A stretch of DNA of 64,000 nt. Origin: DATMNR01 sp963702765. Its GTDB lineage: Bacteria; Chloroflexota; Ktedonobacteria; Ktedonobacterales; Ktedonobacteraceae. How positions within the stretch are numbered: position 1 is the stretch's first letter; the number at the start of each line of letters is the position of its first letter. Both the position numbers and the translations under genes were made by a program. The notes below the pieces were generated by a model, which had not been told where the DNA came from, did not search any database, and was given only the letters and a program-made list of their open reading frames with translations. The DNA lies in the NCBI GenBank assembly GCA_963702765.1, contig CAVPEB010000060.1, forward strand, positions 7,389-71,388, read 5' to 3'. Positions 8,636 to 18,182 of this stretch are shown here, one piece after another.

Positions 8636-11600
8636 TTACGCCGGACAAATCAAAAAGAATGGACAGCCCGGGCACTTCATCACATCAGGTTTTGGCGAGA
8701 ATTCATTTCTCTCCATCCCCAGAATCGCCTGCTCTAGCTCGTCATAAAGACTCTGTTCTTTCTTAGTAGTCAATGTAATCGGGTATGTTTCGCCTGTGCT
8801 CATATTATGCGCCTGTAACTCAACAGCGCGTCCAGGGTGATGCTGGCGAGATGCACGAACATACAACATTTCCCGTGTCGATGTGGAGGGCTTTTGCTTG
8901 CGTTTACCAAACCGCGTGCGCACAAACTTGACCGGCTCACCTGTATGCTCGGATGCTTCGACACGATCAACCACAATCTCGATAGATTTACCGGCTATAT
9001 CCACTGTAAAAGGTTGGCGAAGTTGCCAGTCTGAATCTCTACTGGAAAGCAATTTACGACGGATCAACTCGCTAATCTCCTGCCCATGTCGTTCATAGAG
9101 GGCAGCAAAAGGTAACGTATCCCCTTTTTCCTGCTGCCAGCGCTGTGTATACAGTTCTTTGGCATCCATTTCTGTCAGCAATTCCCCATTCCAGTCCTCT
9201 CTACCCTTGTTCACTTCAAGCCTCTGCTTTAAGTCCGCAATTGTTTCATGTGTCGCGTGCAAGAAAGTAATGTAAGCCGATTTTTCTCCATGAAAGTCAT
9301 AGATTGTACTGTACATATACTGGCGCGGGCAGTTCATGTAGGTCTCTAGCATACCTAACTTCAGTTTATTCGCCTTCACTATTTCAACAAATTCATCACT
9401 CGGCTGCGACATAAAGGGTTCAAACCAATTCGGTTCGAACGTAGCATCCTCCATATGAAATGTAGGGGCGGGGCTTGCCCCCGCCCGACCAATACCTACC
9501 TTGTCAATCTCCGCCTGACCAGTCTCCGCCTTATCAGCCGCTTTCCACACCACGCGTCTAATGCGTTCCTCAGGCAGGCCTACCACGAGAGCATCAATAT
9601 AAGACGAGCGTTTGTAATTTTTCTTACCATAACGTTCGGCATAGCTCAGCACAAGGTGGTCCCGTGCACGTGTCGCGCCAACATAGAAGAGACAGGCTTC
9701 GCCTGTTTCATGCGCAGCGTCACCTTCACTTTCAGCTGGTAGCATCCCTGCAGGAGGTTCAACTGATTTGCTGCGTCTCAGAATTGGAAAGCGATTTTTC
9801 ACGATACCAGGTAAATAGACAACAGGAAACTCCAATCCTTTGCTGGCATGGACCGTCATGACTCGTATATTATCAGGATCTTCTTTATTTTCGCTTTCAG
9901 AGTCTTGATGCCTGTTGCCACCATCGTTCCGTAGGGTCTTAAGTACACTTAAGTAATCCAGAAAACCCCTGGCCTGTTCCTGTATGGGTGATATATGAAG
10001 CGGCTCTATCTGTTCCCTTTGAGCTAAAGCATCCTCTTCTTGCTGCAAGCGAAGTGCTTGCTGTTGATGATCGTAGTTGCGGGCAAGCTGTAGAATACCA
10101 GAGTAATCAGCCAGTATGGCTTGCTCCTGCGCGTCAACAGTCCCAGACAGCAAGCCACTTGCGAGTGAAGTTTCAATGAAGAGGTAATCAGCCAGTAGCG
10201 ACCAGATGGTTTGCATGTTTTGCGGAGCATTCAAATTTCTCAAGATATCTGAAAGTCGAGCGAGTGCACTACAGCCTTTTCTACTCATCGTGATTGAAGC
10301 GTTATTTCGTTCAATCAATGTAATCGGAGAAATCTTTTGTTCTCGCGCTGCCTGGAGTAGAGCCTCTATGTCATGCTGGCTGAATGCGTGTTCTGGTTGT
10401 CGGGCAGCGCGCAAAATTCCCATTCCGCTCGAGTCCGCAAACAGCATAACAATCGAAAGCAGGTTCTTGATGTGTTCCTGCTCTAAGAGTCCCCCGCGCT
10501 CAATTACAGGCAAGTTGGCGGTGATCAACGCCTGTGAGATTTTACGCGCCTGCGCCCGCGTACGGCAGAGAATCACAATATCGCGAAAATGATAACCTTC
10601 AGCCAGTTTGCGTTGTATATCATTGATTAAGCCCTCCAATTCGCTCGTTTCATCGGAGGCGATAGCAAGAGTGACGTACGCATCTACTGAAGTAGAGCGT
10701 GCTGTCTGAGATATGACCTGTAAGGTATCAGAATAGAGCTGTTTGTCGCGAAATGCATCTGCAAAGTTCACAATATCGGGTCGGGAGCGATAGTTGCGGC
10801 TAAGTGGCAGAACAACAGCGCCTGCATAATCGTTGTGAAAGCTGGCGATGTTTGCAGGTGAAGCGCCCCGAAAGCCATAGATAGCCTGATTCGCGTCTCC
10901 AACTACCCAGGCATGGCGCGCATCTCCTGCAAGCTCGCGCAAGAGGATACCACTAGCCCGATTGATATCCTGAAATTCGTCTACCAGGATATGCTGGTAT
11001 TTCTGCTGCAACTGCTGGCGAACCTCCCGATGTTCATTCAGCAGTTGGACTGCCAGCATGATCAGGCCACCAAAATCGGTATCTTTCTGTCGGTCCAGGG
11101 CGGTTTGATAGAGTGCATAGATATCCGCAACTTCAAGAGCCTTTTCTGCTCGTTCGATTTCTTCATCACTTGAAGCCTGCTTCAGCATGCGCAGAGCCAG
11201 CCTTTTATATTCTCCCGGTAATACCAGTTCATCTTTGGCACGTGAGATTCCTCTCAAGATGGCAGGAAAGTGATAGGTGGGCGTGAACAAATTCTGATAA
11301 TGGTGTAATGGTAGTTCGTTAGCTAAGCTTAGAAGAAGAAAATAACCCTCTGCCTCATCCAGGCACGCAAAATCCTGGCGCAAACCCACAAGGTTCCAAT
11401 AAGTACGCAATTGTTCGGCGCAAAAAGCATGAAAAGTACTGATTGTGGGAAAGGAAGCCTGCGCATCCATTACAGCATTGAGCCGTTCCTGCATCTCCTC
11501 TGCCGCTTTGCGCGAAAAGGTTAACGCGAGTATATTCGCGGGCGCTACGCCCTGTGTGTCTATCAGGTATTCGACACGACCTATGAGCGTGCTCGTTTTA

Positions 11601-12448
11601 CCACTTCCAGGTCCTGCAACAATTAAAGCCGGGGTTGGTGCTTCGATAGCGGCTTGTTGGAATTCGTCGTATTCTTTTGTTGGTGTGAGAATAGCTTCGT
11701 TGGGCAAAAGAATATTATCAGAACTGGCATATGCATGAGCATCGACTCCGGTATGACCTTCACTTCCTTTCAACGGATTACCTGCCTGATCAACCTCACG
11801 AAGTACAACGTTCTCGCCAGGTGTTAGAAATACTGAAAGGCGATTGAGCAAAGCGGCTCTGGAAACACCGAAGATGGCTGCCAGTTCACTAGCAGGAGTT
11901 TCTGCAGATAGATACAGGGTGCGCAGCCTTTCAAGTGGCATTAGTAATTCGGAGGCAAAAACGTTCGCAGCTATTTCGCGCTGGCTACGAGGATCATAGG
12001 ATATGCCAATTCCGAGTTGTTCTTCTACTTGATCCTGAAAAAGCAGGTCTGTTACACCTTCACGTACATCTTGCTCCTTACACTGATCTTCCAATGCCGT
12101 ACTTTTTTCAAGTGCCCCTACAGTTCTAGACAAACGAGTAGATTCGTGTGGCTGGGCCTGACGATGGAGTATAACATGCCCTATTTCATGTGCCAGCGTA
12201 AAACGAAGCATTCCATCCGGAAGTTTACGATTGAGCCAGATCAGGTTTTCTCCAGGTTCAAGAAAGCCATAGGTCCCCTTTGGATGGTCGTCAGGACCAA
12301 AGGTTGTGATCTCCAATCCAAGCCAGGCTGCCAGTTTATCCAGTGGTAGCTTATCATCTGTCCACTGCGTGTAGCTTTCCCTGAAGCCTTGTAGCACTTT
12401 ACGGGCCGCCTCTGTTGCCAGTTCCTGAAATCTATCATCCATACTCAA
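8636..12448 (-). CDS. ImmA/IrrE-like metallopeptidase - UvrD helicase - AddB/Cas4-like Fe-S domain fusion
   Basis: Intact 1270-residue protein. Domain order: ImmA/IrrE-type zinc peptidase (HEIGH 87-91; ANVFASELLMP 161-171), linker, SF1A helicase of the UvrD/PcrA type (Walker A GPGSGKT 279-285, DEFQD 490-494, GDANQAIYGFRGA 517-529, RNYRS 551-555, TVHASKGLEF near 865, GATRARDHLVLS near 924), then a C-terminal PD-(D/E)XK-like region framed by Cys1040 and C-X2-C-X5-C at 1259-1268, as in AddB and Cas4. The expected DYKTG nuclease motif reads RTRFGK, so the nuclease may be inactive. Probable DNA-processing or anti-phage role with a proteolytic sensor or effector; this is inference. Confidence 0.85.
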   Translation of the reverse strand: MSMDDRFQELATEAARKVLQGFRESYTQWTDDKLPLDKLAAWLGLEITTFGPDDHPKGTYGFLEPGENLIWLNRKLPDGMLRFTLAHEIGHVILHRQAQPHESTRLSRTVGALEKSTALEDQCKEQDVREGVTDLLFQDQVEEQLGIGISYDPRSQREIAANVFASELLMPLERLRTLYLSAETPASELAAIFGVSRAALLNRLSVFLTPGENVVLREVDQAGNPLKGSEGHTGVDAHAYASSDNILLPNEAILTPTKEYDEFQQAAIEAPTPALIVAGPGSGKTSTLIGRVEYLIDTQGVAPANILALTFSRKAAEEMQERLNAVMDAQASFPTISTFHAFCAEQLRTYWNLVGLRQDFACLDEAEGYFLLLSLANELPLHHYQNLFTPTYHFPAILRGISRAKDELVLPGEYKRLALRMLKQASSDEEIERAEKALEVADIYALYQTALDRQKDTDFGGLIMLAVQLLNEHREVRQQLQQKYQHILVDEFQDINRASGILLRELAGDARHAWVVGDANQAIYGFRGASPANIASFHNDYAGAVVLPLSRNYRSRPDIVNFADAFRDKQLYSDTLQVISQTARSTSVDAYVTLAIASDETSELEGLINDIQRKLAEGYHFRDIVILCRTRAQARKISQALITANLPVIERGGLLEQEHIKNLLSIVMLFADSSGMGILRAARQPEHAFSQHDIEALLQAAREQKISPITLIERNNASITMSRKGCSALARLSDILRNLNAPQNMQTIWSLLADYLFIETSLASGLLSGTVDAQEQAILADYSGILQLARNYDHQQQALRLQQEEDALAQREQIEPLHISPIQEQARGFLDYLSVLKTLRNDGGNRHQDSESENKEDPDNIRVMTVHASKGLEFPVVYLPGIVKNRFPILRRSKSVEPPAGMLPAESEGDAAHETGEACLFYVGATRARDHLVLSYAERYGKKNYKRSSYIDALVVGLPEERIRRVVWKAADKAETGQAEIDKVGIGRAGASPAPTFHMEDATFEPNWFEPFMSQPSDEFVEIVKANKLKLGMLETYMNCPRQYMYSTIYDFHGEKSAYITFLHATHETIADLKQRLEVNKGREDWNGELLTEMDAKELYTQRWQQEKGDTLPFAALYERHGQEISELIRRKLLSSRDSDWQLRQPFTVDIAGKSIEIVVDRVEASEHTGEPVKFVRTRFGKRKQKPSTSTREMLYVRASRQHHPGRAVELQAHNMSTGETYPITLTTKKEQSLYDELEQAILGMERNEFSPKPDVMKCPGCPFFLICPA
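9462..9490. repeat. GC palindrome inserted in frame in helicase copy 2
   Basis: Same inverted repeat as at 4455-4481, read as GRAGASPAPT within the linker between helicase motif VI and the Fe-S nuclease-fold region. It was therefore present before the duplication or spread by gene conversion. Confidence 0.6.
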
Positions 12449-12542
12449 TCCTACACAGAAAATACTTTTTGCTTCACATTGTAACTATTCAGCAAGGTTT
12501 CCAAAGTGCCTGCTAGCCCCCTTGGCGGAGTACCTGGTGTCT

Positions 12543-12982
12543 CTCCAGCATTTTCGGAGTGCAGAGGGCGAAGCCTTTTGCCGGGGTTCGGGGTGTCCCC
12601 GAAAAACCCTTTTCCTTTTTTGCAGCCAGAGGCTGCGAGTCAAATAGCAAGGAAAGAGGATAGATACTCTATCCGAAAAAAGTGTCGGGTAGAGAGGTAC
12701 CGGGTGTCCCATTCCTCTGGCTCAAACAGCGCAATTCCAAAGAGAACTGCTTAGTTACATCTGGTATTAACAGTATACAGTAGTCTACCAAATTCGCATT
12801 CTGGCACTGGAGAACACGGATATAGTAACAAGTCTGATAGGTGGCTAAAAGCAACGTGGTATATGTGATGATATCGTGATATCAAGCCGTTCAAGGGTGA
12901 TAGTGTTGTGATAAATATGCCTCACACTTATGTTAGGGATGAGCAAATCCCCAAAAAGCGCTCCTTTTACCGGAGGACAGCA
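12543..12982. other. intergenic region with hairpins
   Basis: About 440 bases with no supportable gene. It holds two perfect short hairpins: TTCGGGG-TGT-CCCCGAA at 12587-12603 and GCAGCC-AGA-GGCTGC at 12622-12636, separated by a pyrimidine run. The first could end transcription on the + strand. The right part should carry the promoter of the acyltransferase gene; I see no clear consensus. Confidence 0.5.
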
Positions 12983-14239
12983 ATGATATCTCGTATGCAA
13001 AAAAGTGAGACGCAACATTCCGAGGTACAAACATTTAGCACTGAAGAACCAGCGAAGCATGAACGGCTCTATTACCTGGACTGGTTGCGGGTCATTGCTG
13101 TGTTTGGAGTCTTTCTCTCTCATACAGGAGACATCTTCGATACGCTCTACTGGCATACAAGACAGAATGATCAGGGTATTAGTTGGAATGGGCTGGCTAC
13201 ATTCGGTGCAGAATGGGGCATGTCACTGGTCTTTTTGCTTGCAGGAGCAAGCGCGTGGTTTGCGCTTCAATCCAGATCAAGCAAACAATTCATCAATGAA
13301 CGCTTCAAACGCCTGCTCATACCTTTTATCGTGGCCTTCATTGTGCTTTCTCCCTTTCAGGCATACATCATGTCGTACTTTATTGCAAGTGGTTATTCAC
13401 ACTATCAAGGCGACCTCTTGCAGTTTTTCACGTACTTTTTCGAGCATATTCGTATTGGTGGCGATCTCAAATTCTTGACAATCTATGGCTATCATCTCTG
13501 GTTTCTGGCGTTTCTCTATATCATTTCTATGATGGCTCTACCGGTACTCATGTATCTAAAGCAAGCGCGTGGTTCACGCATCATTATATGGCTTGTCGCC
13601 CTTTGCAAGATTCCTGCCGGACTTTTCATTTTTGTCCCTCCAATTGCGCTTATCCGCATTCTATTGTGGGCGCCTTATCCCGGATATCAAGGTTGGGCCG
13701 ATTTCTACTCCTGGTTCATTATCTTCGTGTTCGGATTCATCCTCTATGCCAACAATAACTTCCAGGCAATCATTCGAAAGCAAGGAAAGATTTTTGTAGT
13801 TGTCTCGGTTGTGTGCATTGTGTCATTGATAATTGCCAATTTTTTCGGAGGGTTGAGCACATTAGAGAATGCCGCCAACTACTCGGCGGGATATATGTTC
13901 TACCAGCTTGTGGTCAGTATAACTATGTGGTCGATGACTATTGCCGCGCTATATGTAGCAATGGTCCTCCTAAACTTTAGCAACAGGTTTCTCCAATACA
14001 CTAATCAAGCTATTTTACCGTTCTATATACTACACGAGCCAGTGATTATTATCATCGCATTTTTTGTCCTGGCATGGGATATACCTACAGGTATAAAATT
14101 TGTCTTTGTCACCGCGACTTCTTTGCTTGTTACACTTGCTATTTATGAACTATTGATACGCAGAATCAAGCCAATTCGATGGCTATTCGGCATGAAAAAT
14201 CCGCAGCCACAACTACCAGCGCCTGTACAACACCCTTGA
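12983..14239 (+). CDS. acyltransferase 3 family membrane protein
   Basis: 418-residue integral membrane protein of the acyltransferase 3 (OafA/YrhL) family, which moves acyl groups onto sugars or other cell-surface molecules. The family signature is near the N-terminus: YLDWLRVIAVFGVFLSHTG, with the conserved R and the catalytic-type H. About ten hydrophobic helices follow, with a histidine-containing loop (YGYHLWFLAFLY) and a near-C-terminal PFYILHEP helix typical of the family. Start at 12983 is preferred to an in-frame ATG at 12908 because GGAGG lies 6 bases upstream. The acceptor cannot be read from the sequence. Confidence 0.85.
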   Translation: MISRMQKSETQHSEVQTFSTEEPAKHERLYYLDWLRVIAVFGVFLSHTGDIFDTLYWHTRQNDQGISWNGLATFGAEWGMSLVFLLAGASAWFALQSRSSKQFINERFKRLLIPFIVAFIVLSPFQAYIMSYFIASGYSHYQGDLLQFFTYFFEHIRIGGDLKFLTIYGYHLWFLAFLYIISMMALPVLMYLKQARGSRIIIWLVALCKIPAGLFIFVPPIALIRILLWAPYPGYQGWADFYSWFIIFVFGFILYANNNFQAIIRKQGKIFVVVSVVCIVSLIIANFFGGLSTLENAANYSAGYMFYQLVVSITMWSMTIAALYVAMVLLNFSNRFLQYTNQAILPFYILHEPVIIIIAFFVLAWDIPTGIKFVFVTATSLLVTLAIYELLIRRIKPIRWLFGMKNPQPQLPAPVQHP

Positions 14240-14251
14240 GTGCAGAAAATC

Positions 14252-14260
14252 TGTTATAAT
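14252..14260 (+). promoter_or_regulatory. extended -10 promoter
   Basis: TGTTATAAT matches TGnTATAAT exactly and lies 47 bases before the start codon of the following membrane protein gene. Confidence 0.5.
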
Positions 14261-14306
14261 TTGGTAAGCTGAAAATGTGCTACTGTGCAGAAACGGAGAA
14301 AGTGCC

Positions 14307-14984
14307 ATGGAAGCTACCGAAATTCTCGAAAAGGCCAGGGCTGGTGGCGAACTTCCCAAAGGCTGGATCGTCCTACCGCTATTGCGTTCTAAAGTAAGAT
14401 TAGGTATTCTTGGATGGATTGCTGGCGCCATTATAGGATTTGGACTTTTCGTAGTGATGGTTCCTCTCATGATCCCTCACAATTATCTGTTCGGTTTTAT
14501 ACCTGCTCTTATCTCAACCGTGATCTTAGGCATGGTGCTTTTTGTTGGCATTGGGAGTGTCTGGCAAATTATTGTTGATACACGTCGACTATTAGGGGCT
14601 GACAAACACATTATCGTCATCACACCTGATGAATTCGTCATGCAAGATGGGGAAGATATAAGACATGTGCCGCTGATGTATATACGCAATATCACAGCGC
14701 GCGGCATAGTTCCTCCTGATCGTACCGCTCCCGATGGAGCAGTTGTCAGCAATATGCCTCATGTAGGTGAGAATCTCAGCGGCTTCCTGTTTGGACGCGG
14801 CTTCATTCCGACCATTTCGAGATGGCGCACGCGCCGTAGAGCAAAACACACCCCTTCGATGCTCGCTTTCATAGATAGCCGTACCAATACCGAAGTGATA
14901 ATCAGAGATTACAACCTGTATGGTGATCCTACAAAAATTGCTACCCTTATGCAGGACCTTACTTCCAGCGTACAGCGAATCTAA
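14307..14984 (+). CDS. membrane protein with PH-like cytoplasmic domain, unknown function
   Basis: 225 residues. After about 30 polar residues come two hydrophobic helices (roughly 30-58 and 63-90), then a soluble domain of about 130 residues rich in beta-strand-like stretches (HIIVITPDEFVMQDG, RHVPLMYIRNITARG), reminiscent of bacterial PH-like domains but not assignable with confidence. A basic segment (RWRTRRRAKH) lies near 175. The ATG at 14307 has GGAG 8 bases upstream; an earlier in-frame start at 14277 has none. It precedes coaX by 20 bases and may be co-transcribed with it. Confidence 0.7.
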   Translation: MEATEILEKARAGGELPKGWIVLPLLRSKVRLGILGWIAGAIIGFGLFVVMVPLMIPHNYLFGFIPALISTVILGMVLFVGIGSVWQIIVDTRRLLGADKHIIVITPDEFVMQDGEDIRHVPLMYIRNITARGIVPPDRTAPDGAVVSNMPHVGENLSGFLFGRGFIPTISRWRTRRRAKHTPSMLAFIDSRTNTEVIIRDYNLYGDPTKIATLMQDLTSSVQRI

Positions 14985-15004
14985 ACATATAAAGGTGGGA
15001 GTTT

Positions 15005-15787
15005 ATGCTTCTTGCTATCGATATAAGTAATACCAACATCAAATTCGGCGTGTATAATAGCGAAACCATGAGCCACAACTGGGTCGTCTCGACAGCTCGC
15101 CAGCGTACAGCAGACGAGTATGCCATGGTTCTGCATGACCTGTTTCGCTACACAGGCCATCAATTCGCGGATATCGATGATATCATTCTATCGAGTGTCG
15201 TTCCACCACTCACACCAGTCTTCCAGGAGCTGGCACAACGCTACTGCGACAAAGAAGCCATTGTACTGGGTTATTCAATGGATCTGGGGCTACAGTTGCT
15301 GGTTGATAATCCCTGGGAGATTGGTACCGACCGCATCGCCTCGGCGCTGGCAGCATTCCATTTCTACGGTGGACCGGCTATCATCATCGCTTTCAGTACC
15401 GCAACTACTTTCGATGTTATTTCCTCGGAAGGAGATTTTCTAGGCGGAGCAATCTCGCCCGGTCTCGTGATCTCCTCAGAAGCCCTGAGCAGCGCCGCTT
15501 CACGCCTTTACCGTGTAGATTTAACGCCTCCTAACCATGCTCTTGGCAAAAACACGATTGAAAATATGCAATCAGGCATCATTTTCGGTCATGTCGGTCT
15601 GGTGCAGGGTCTCCTAGAGCGACTGCGCAAAGAGATTCCCGGAACAAACGAGCATACTGAGGTCAAGATTATCGCCCACGGCGGTCTGGCTTCATTGATG
15701 GCTCCAATCATACCCGAGATCCAGCACGTCAACCAGTATTTACCATTAGAAGGCCTGAGGATAGCATATACCCACCTGCGTGGATAG
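15005..15787 (+). CDS. coaX: type III pantothenate kinase
   Basis: First step of coenzyme A synthesis: ATP-dependent phosphorylation of pantothenate in the cytoplasm; type III enzymes belong to the ASKHA fold and are not inhibited by CoA. The 260-residue length is normal. The N-terminal phosphate-binding motif is DISNTNIKFGVY (usual DxGNT), followed by GTDRIASALAA and by STATTFDVI, where the family usually has GTATTFD. GGTGGGAG precedes the ATG. Probably in one transcript with the membrane protein upstream and the phosphatase downstream. Confidence 0.92.
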   Translation: MLLAIDISNTNIKFGVYNSETMSHNWVVSTARQRTADEYAMVLHDLFRYTGHQFADIDDIILSSVVPPLTPVFQELAQRYCDKEAIVLGYSMDLGLQLLVDNPWEIGTDRIASALAAFHFYGGPAIIIAFSTATTFDVISSEGDFLGGAISPGLVISSEALSSAASRLYRVDLTPPNHALGKNTIENMQSGIIFGHVGLVQGLLERLRKEIPGTNEHTEVKIIAHGGLASLMAPIIPEIQHVNQYLPLEGLRIAYTHLRG

Positions 15788-15840
15788 CAAAACCACTTAT
15801 CACCTTTTCTTTTCTTTTCATTTAAAGGGAGATCTTTATT

Positions 15841-16455
15841 TTGCGATTATTGTTAATACGTCACGGGTCAACGCTCGACAACGAGCAGCAACGCTATTCG
15901 GGGCAGGCCGATGTGCCGCTTAGCCCACTTGGGGAGAGTCAGGTCGGGCTGCTAAGCAAGCAACTTGCGCATGAACCAATCGATAGTATCGTCACCTCTG
16001 ACCTGCAGCGTGCGCGCACAACTGGCGCTGCCATTGCGCATTACCATCAGGCAGTGGTGTATAAAGATCCAGCCATCCGCGAAATTTCTCTGGGAGTATG
16101 GGAAGGGCTCACATTTGCCGAGTTACGTGAGCGTGATCCCGAAGCGTACTATGGATGGCAAAACAACCCTCTCAGCGTCAGGCCGCCAAGTGGAGAAACG
16201 ATTATACAAGTGCGCGATAGAGTCGTGCGCGCTTTGGAGTTCTGGTACTCACATTACGTGGAAGATACAGTTGTCTGGGCCACTCACGGAGGCGTTATCC
16301 GCGTGTTACTCTGTCATCTGCTAAACAAAGATCTTAATTCATGGGGACAATTCAAGCGCGAGAACGCTTCTATCACCGAAGTCAGGCTGCGTCAGGACGC
16401 TGGAGGTTCGATAGACCTGATTGAGGATCCTCGCACAATACCACTCAACATGTGA
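15841..16455 (+). CDS. histidine phosphatase family protein (phosphoglycerate mutase-like)
   Basis: 204-residue cytoplasmic phosphatase with the phosphohistidine motif RHGS at 7-10, the second arginine in SDLQRARTT, the acid in EISLGVWEG and the second histidine in THGGV. The pattern fits the GpmB/CobC subgroup, which includes alpha-ribazole phosphatase, but no cobalamin genes are near, so the substrate is open. Start is TTG at 15841 with AAAGGGAGA upstream. The 3' end overlaps the converging Mth938-like gene by 11 bases. Confidence 0.88.
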   Translation: MRLLLIRHGSTLDNEQQRYSGQADVPLSPLGESQVGLLSKQLAHEPIDSIVTSDLQRARTTGAAIAHYHQAVVYKDPAIREISLGVWEGLTFAELRERDPEAYYGWQNNPLSVRPPSGETIIQVRDRVVRALEFWYSHYVEDTVVWATHGGVIRVLLCHLLNKDLNSWGQFKRENASITEVRLRQDAGGSIDLIEDPRTIPLNM

Positions 16456-16807
16456 CGTGAAACAAACCGATCACATCTCCCTCGGCTTTGTTCCAGGTTC
16501 CGATTGCTCTGGGCGTAGGTGATAGATCAACCTGGCAATGCTTGCGCTCGAAGTAGTCTGCCGCCTCGTTCGACAACTCGACATTGCCATCCTGCCCTGA
16601 ACCAATGATGAGCCGTTTCGTACCTTTCTCGTAGACGAACTTTGCTTCATCCAGCGAAATTACATGTGACGTGCCATAGATGACTTTAGACAGTTTTTTC
16701 TTGCGTTTTTCTATCTCGCCATTCAGATGGATAAGCACATCATGCTCAAATGTTTTCCCCTCGATAGTGATGGAGCCAAATGTTGTTGCGTCAATCTTAG
16801 GTCTCAT
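16445..16807 (-). CDS. Mth938-like domain protein
   Basis: 120 residues matching the small Mth938/DUF498-type fold: DATTFGSITIEGKTFEHDVLI at the start, then the GSGQDGNVELSNEA segment and a KHCQVDLSPTPRAIGTWNK-like stretch. These proteins occur alone in bacteria and archaea and as NDUFAF3/AAMDC in eukaryotes; the biochemical role is not settled. GGGAG lies 7 bases before the ATG. It converges on the phosphatase gene with an 11-base overlap. Confidence 0.8.
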   Translation of the reverse strand: MRPKIDATTFGSITIEGKTFEHDVLIHLNGEIEKRKKKLSKVIYGTSHVISLDEAKFVYEKGTKRLIIGSGQDGNVELSNEAADYFERKHCQVDLSPTPRAIGTWNKAEGDVIGLFHVTC

Positions 16808-17003
16808 CGCATTGCTCCCTGATTATCACTGAAGCTATCATTCTGTTGCAAGCACAAGTTCATTATACCTTCATCAAAGGGATCTTCGGAGAACTTGAAC
16901 ACTCAACATTATTGCCCAGCCCGAAGGGACTTCTTCTGGAGTTCCTTTCCATCAAAGCTGTCATAGTCATACAGGTTGTTCAAGCCATTCTCGTACGATA
17001 TGT

Positions 17004-18127
17004 TTAACAATATGGCCCCAGGCCAGCACCACGTGCTCGAATTGGCCATACATCTGTGACAACATCGTGTTCAACGACATAGTAAACATCATGCAAATTA
17101 ACAGTAGTCGGGCCATAGCCAGAGACAACCTCTAAGCGATTACCCACCTTGACTGGTGACCCTGATTCCACATCTACAAGCAGGTGCTCCTCGGCAATAC
17201 CGGCAGTAGTGGCAGGAACGTCTTTCAGGCGCGGCAATCCGAGTTCGCTACCAATGGCCTTTCTTCCTGAATCCAGGACTACCCTGTTCCCCTGGCGGCT
17301 AATCACTGTCCCCAGAACAGTCAGAGCAACCGGAAAACCTGGCACAAGCTGTGCGTGGAAGGCATCCATCACTACATATGATCCGGCTTGCAGTTCGGTC
17401 AGGCGCGGCTGTGCTCCGGTGATGTTATATGTACCCGTACCGCCTCCGGAAATGATATTTGATGGGAAACCTGCCTGGGCGAGGAAATCGACGGTCTCGA
17501 TCAATTTATCCATGCGGCATGCGCTTTGATTACACGCAGATCGGCATCCGGTTCCAACATGCAATGGCCTTCGTATCCCATCATGCCTTCGAAACGCAAC
17601 CCTTGTAGATTGCTCATGTGTTGCGCAAGGCGAAGCGCTTGTTCCTTCGTGCGTACTCCACAGCGTTCCATACCAACATCGAGATCGATGAGCGTCCAAA
17701 GTGTGCTGCCTGCTTTGAGAGCCGCCGAGGAAAGGTCTTCGGCATTCTGCGCGTCGTCGACAGCAACGATGATGTGAGCTTCTCGCGCAAGCTCCGCCAG
17801 TGCTCTGATCTTTTCTTCGTCTACTATTTGATTGGCTACCAGTATATCATCAATCCCTCCATGTACCATGACGACAGCTTCCCATACTGTTGCTGTTGTC
17901 AGGCCTACTGATTCACCTGCTTCCATCTGCATTCGTCCCAGTTCTGGACTTTTGTGAACTTTTATGTGAGGGCGCAGTTTCGCTGGAACATCTCGCATGT
18001 AGGCAGCCATATTGGCAATGTTCTCTTTGGCGATATCCAGGTCTAGTATAAGCGCGGGAGTGACCAGGTCGTGTCGTGGTCGCCCAATATACGATGTATA
18101 ATCTCCAGGGTTCATGTGTTGGTTCAA
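17004..18127 (-). pseudogene. D-threonine-aldolase-like PLP enzyme, frameshifted
   Basis: Two overlapping frames make one alanine-racemase-fold protein of about 374 residues. The 5' frame (17501-18127) carries the PLP lysine in RPHIKVHK (Lys59); it ends at 17501 after IKAHAAWIN. The 3' frame resumes from an ATG at 17513 (MDKLIETVDFL) and includes the C-terminal domain with SGYGPTTVNLHD, where D-threonine aldolases bind their divalent metal. One missing base near 17515 explains the break. The start is TTG at 18127 with AGGAGGT five bases upstream. Last gene of the cluster; the family cleaves D-beta-hydroxy-alpha-amino acids to glycine plus an aldehyde. Confidence 0.75.
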
Positions 18128-18182
18128 ATTTTACCTCCTGCTGCTCTCCTTGATATCTCTTTGTTGAACTACGAAGATACCC

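Larger units (their letters stand above)
7565..12542. repeat. tandem duplication, unit 2 (about 4.98 kb)
   Basis: Second copy of the unit described at 2555-7532, in the same orientation and order. Here the metallopeptidase-helicase gene is uninterrupted. The right end (TACCTGGTGTCT at 12531-12542) matches the right end of unit 1. Confidence 0.9.

Noticed and set aside
12622..12636. GCAGCC-AGA-GGCTGC hairpin as a terminator
   Set aside because: The T run precedes the hairpin on the + strand and reads as A on the - strand transcript, so neither strand has the needed U tail.
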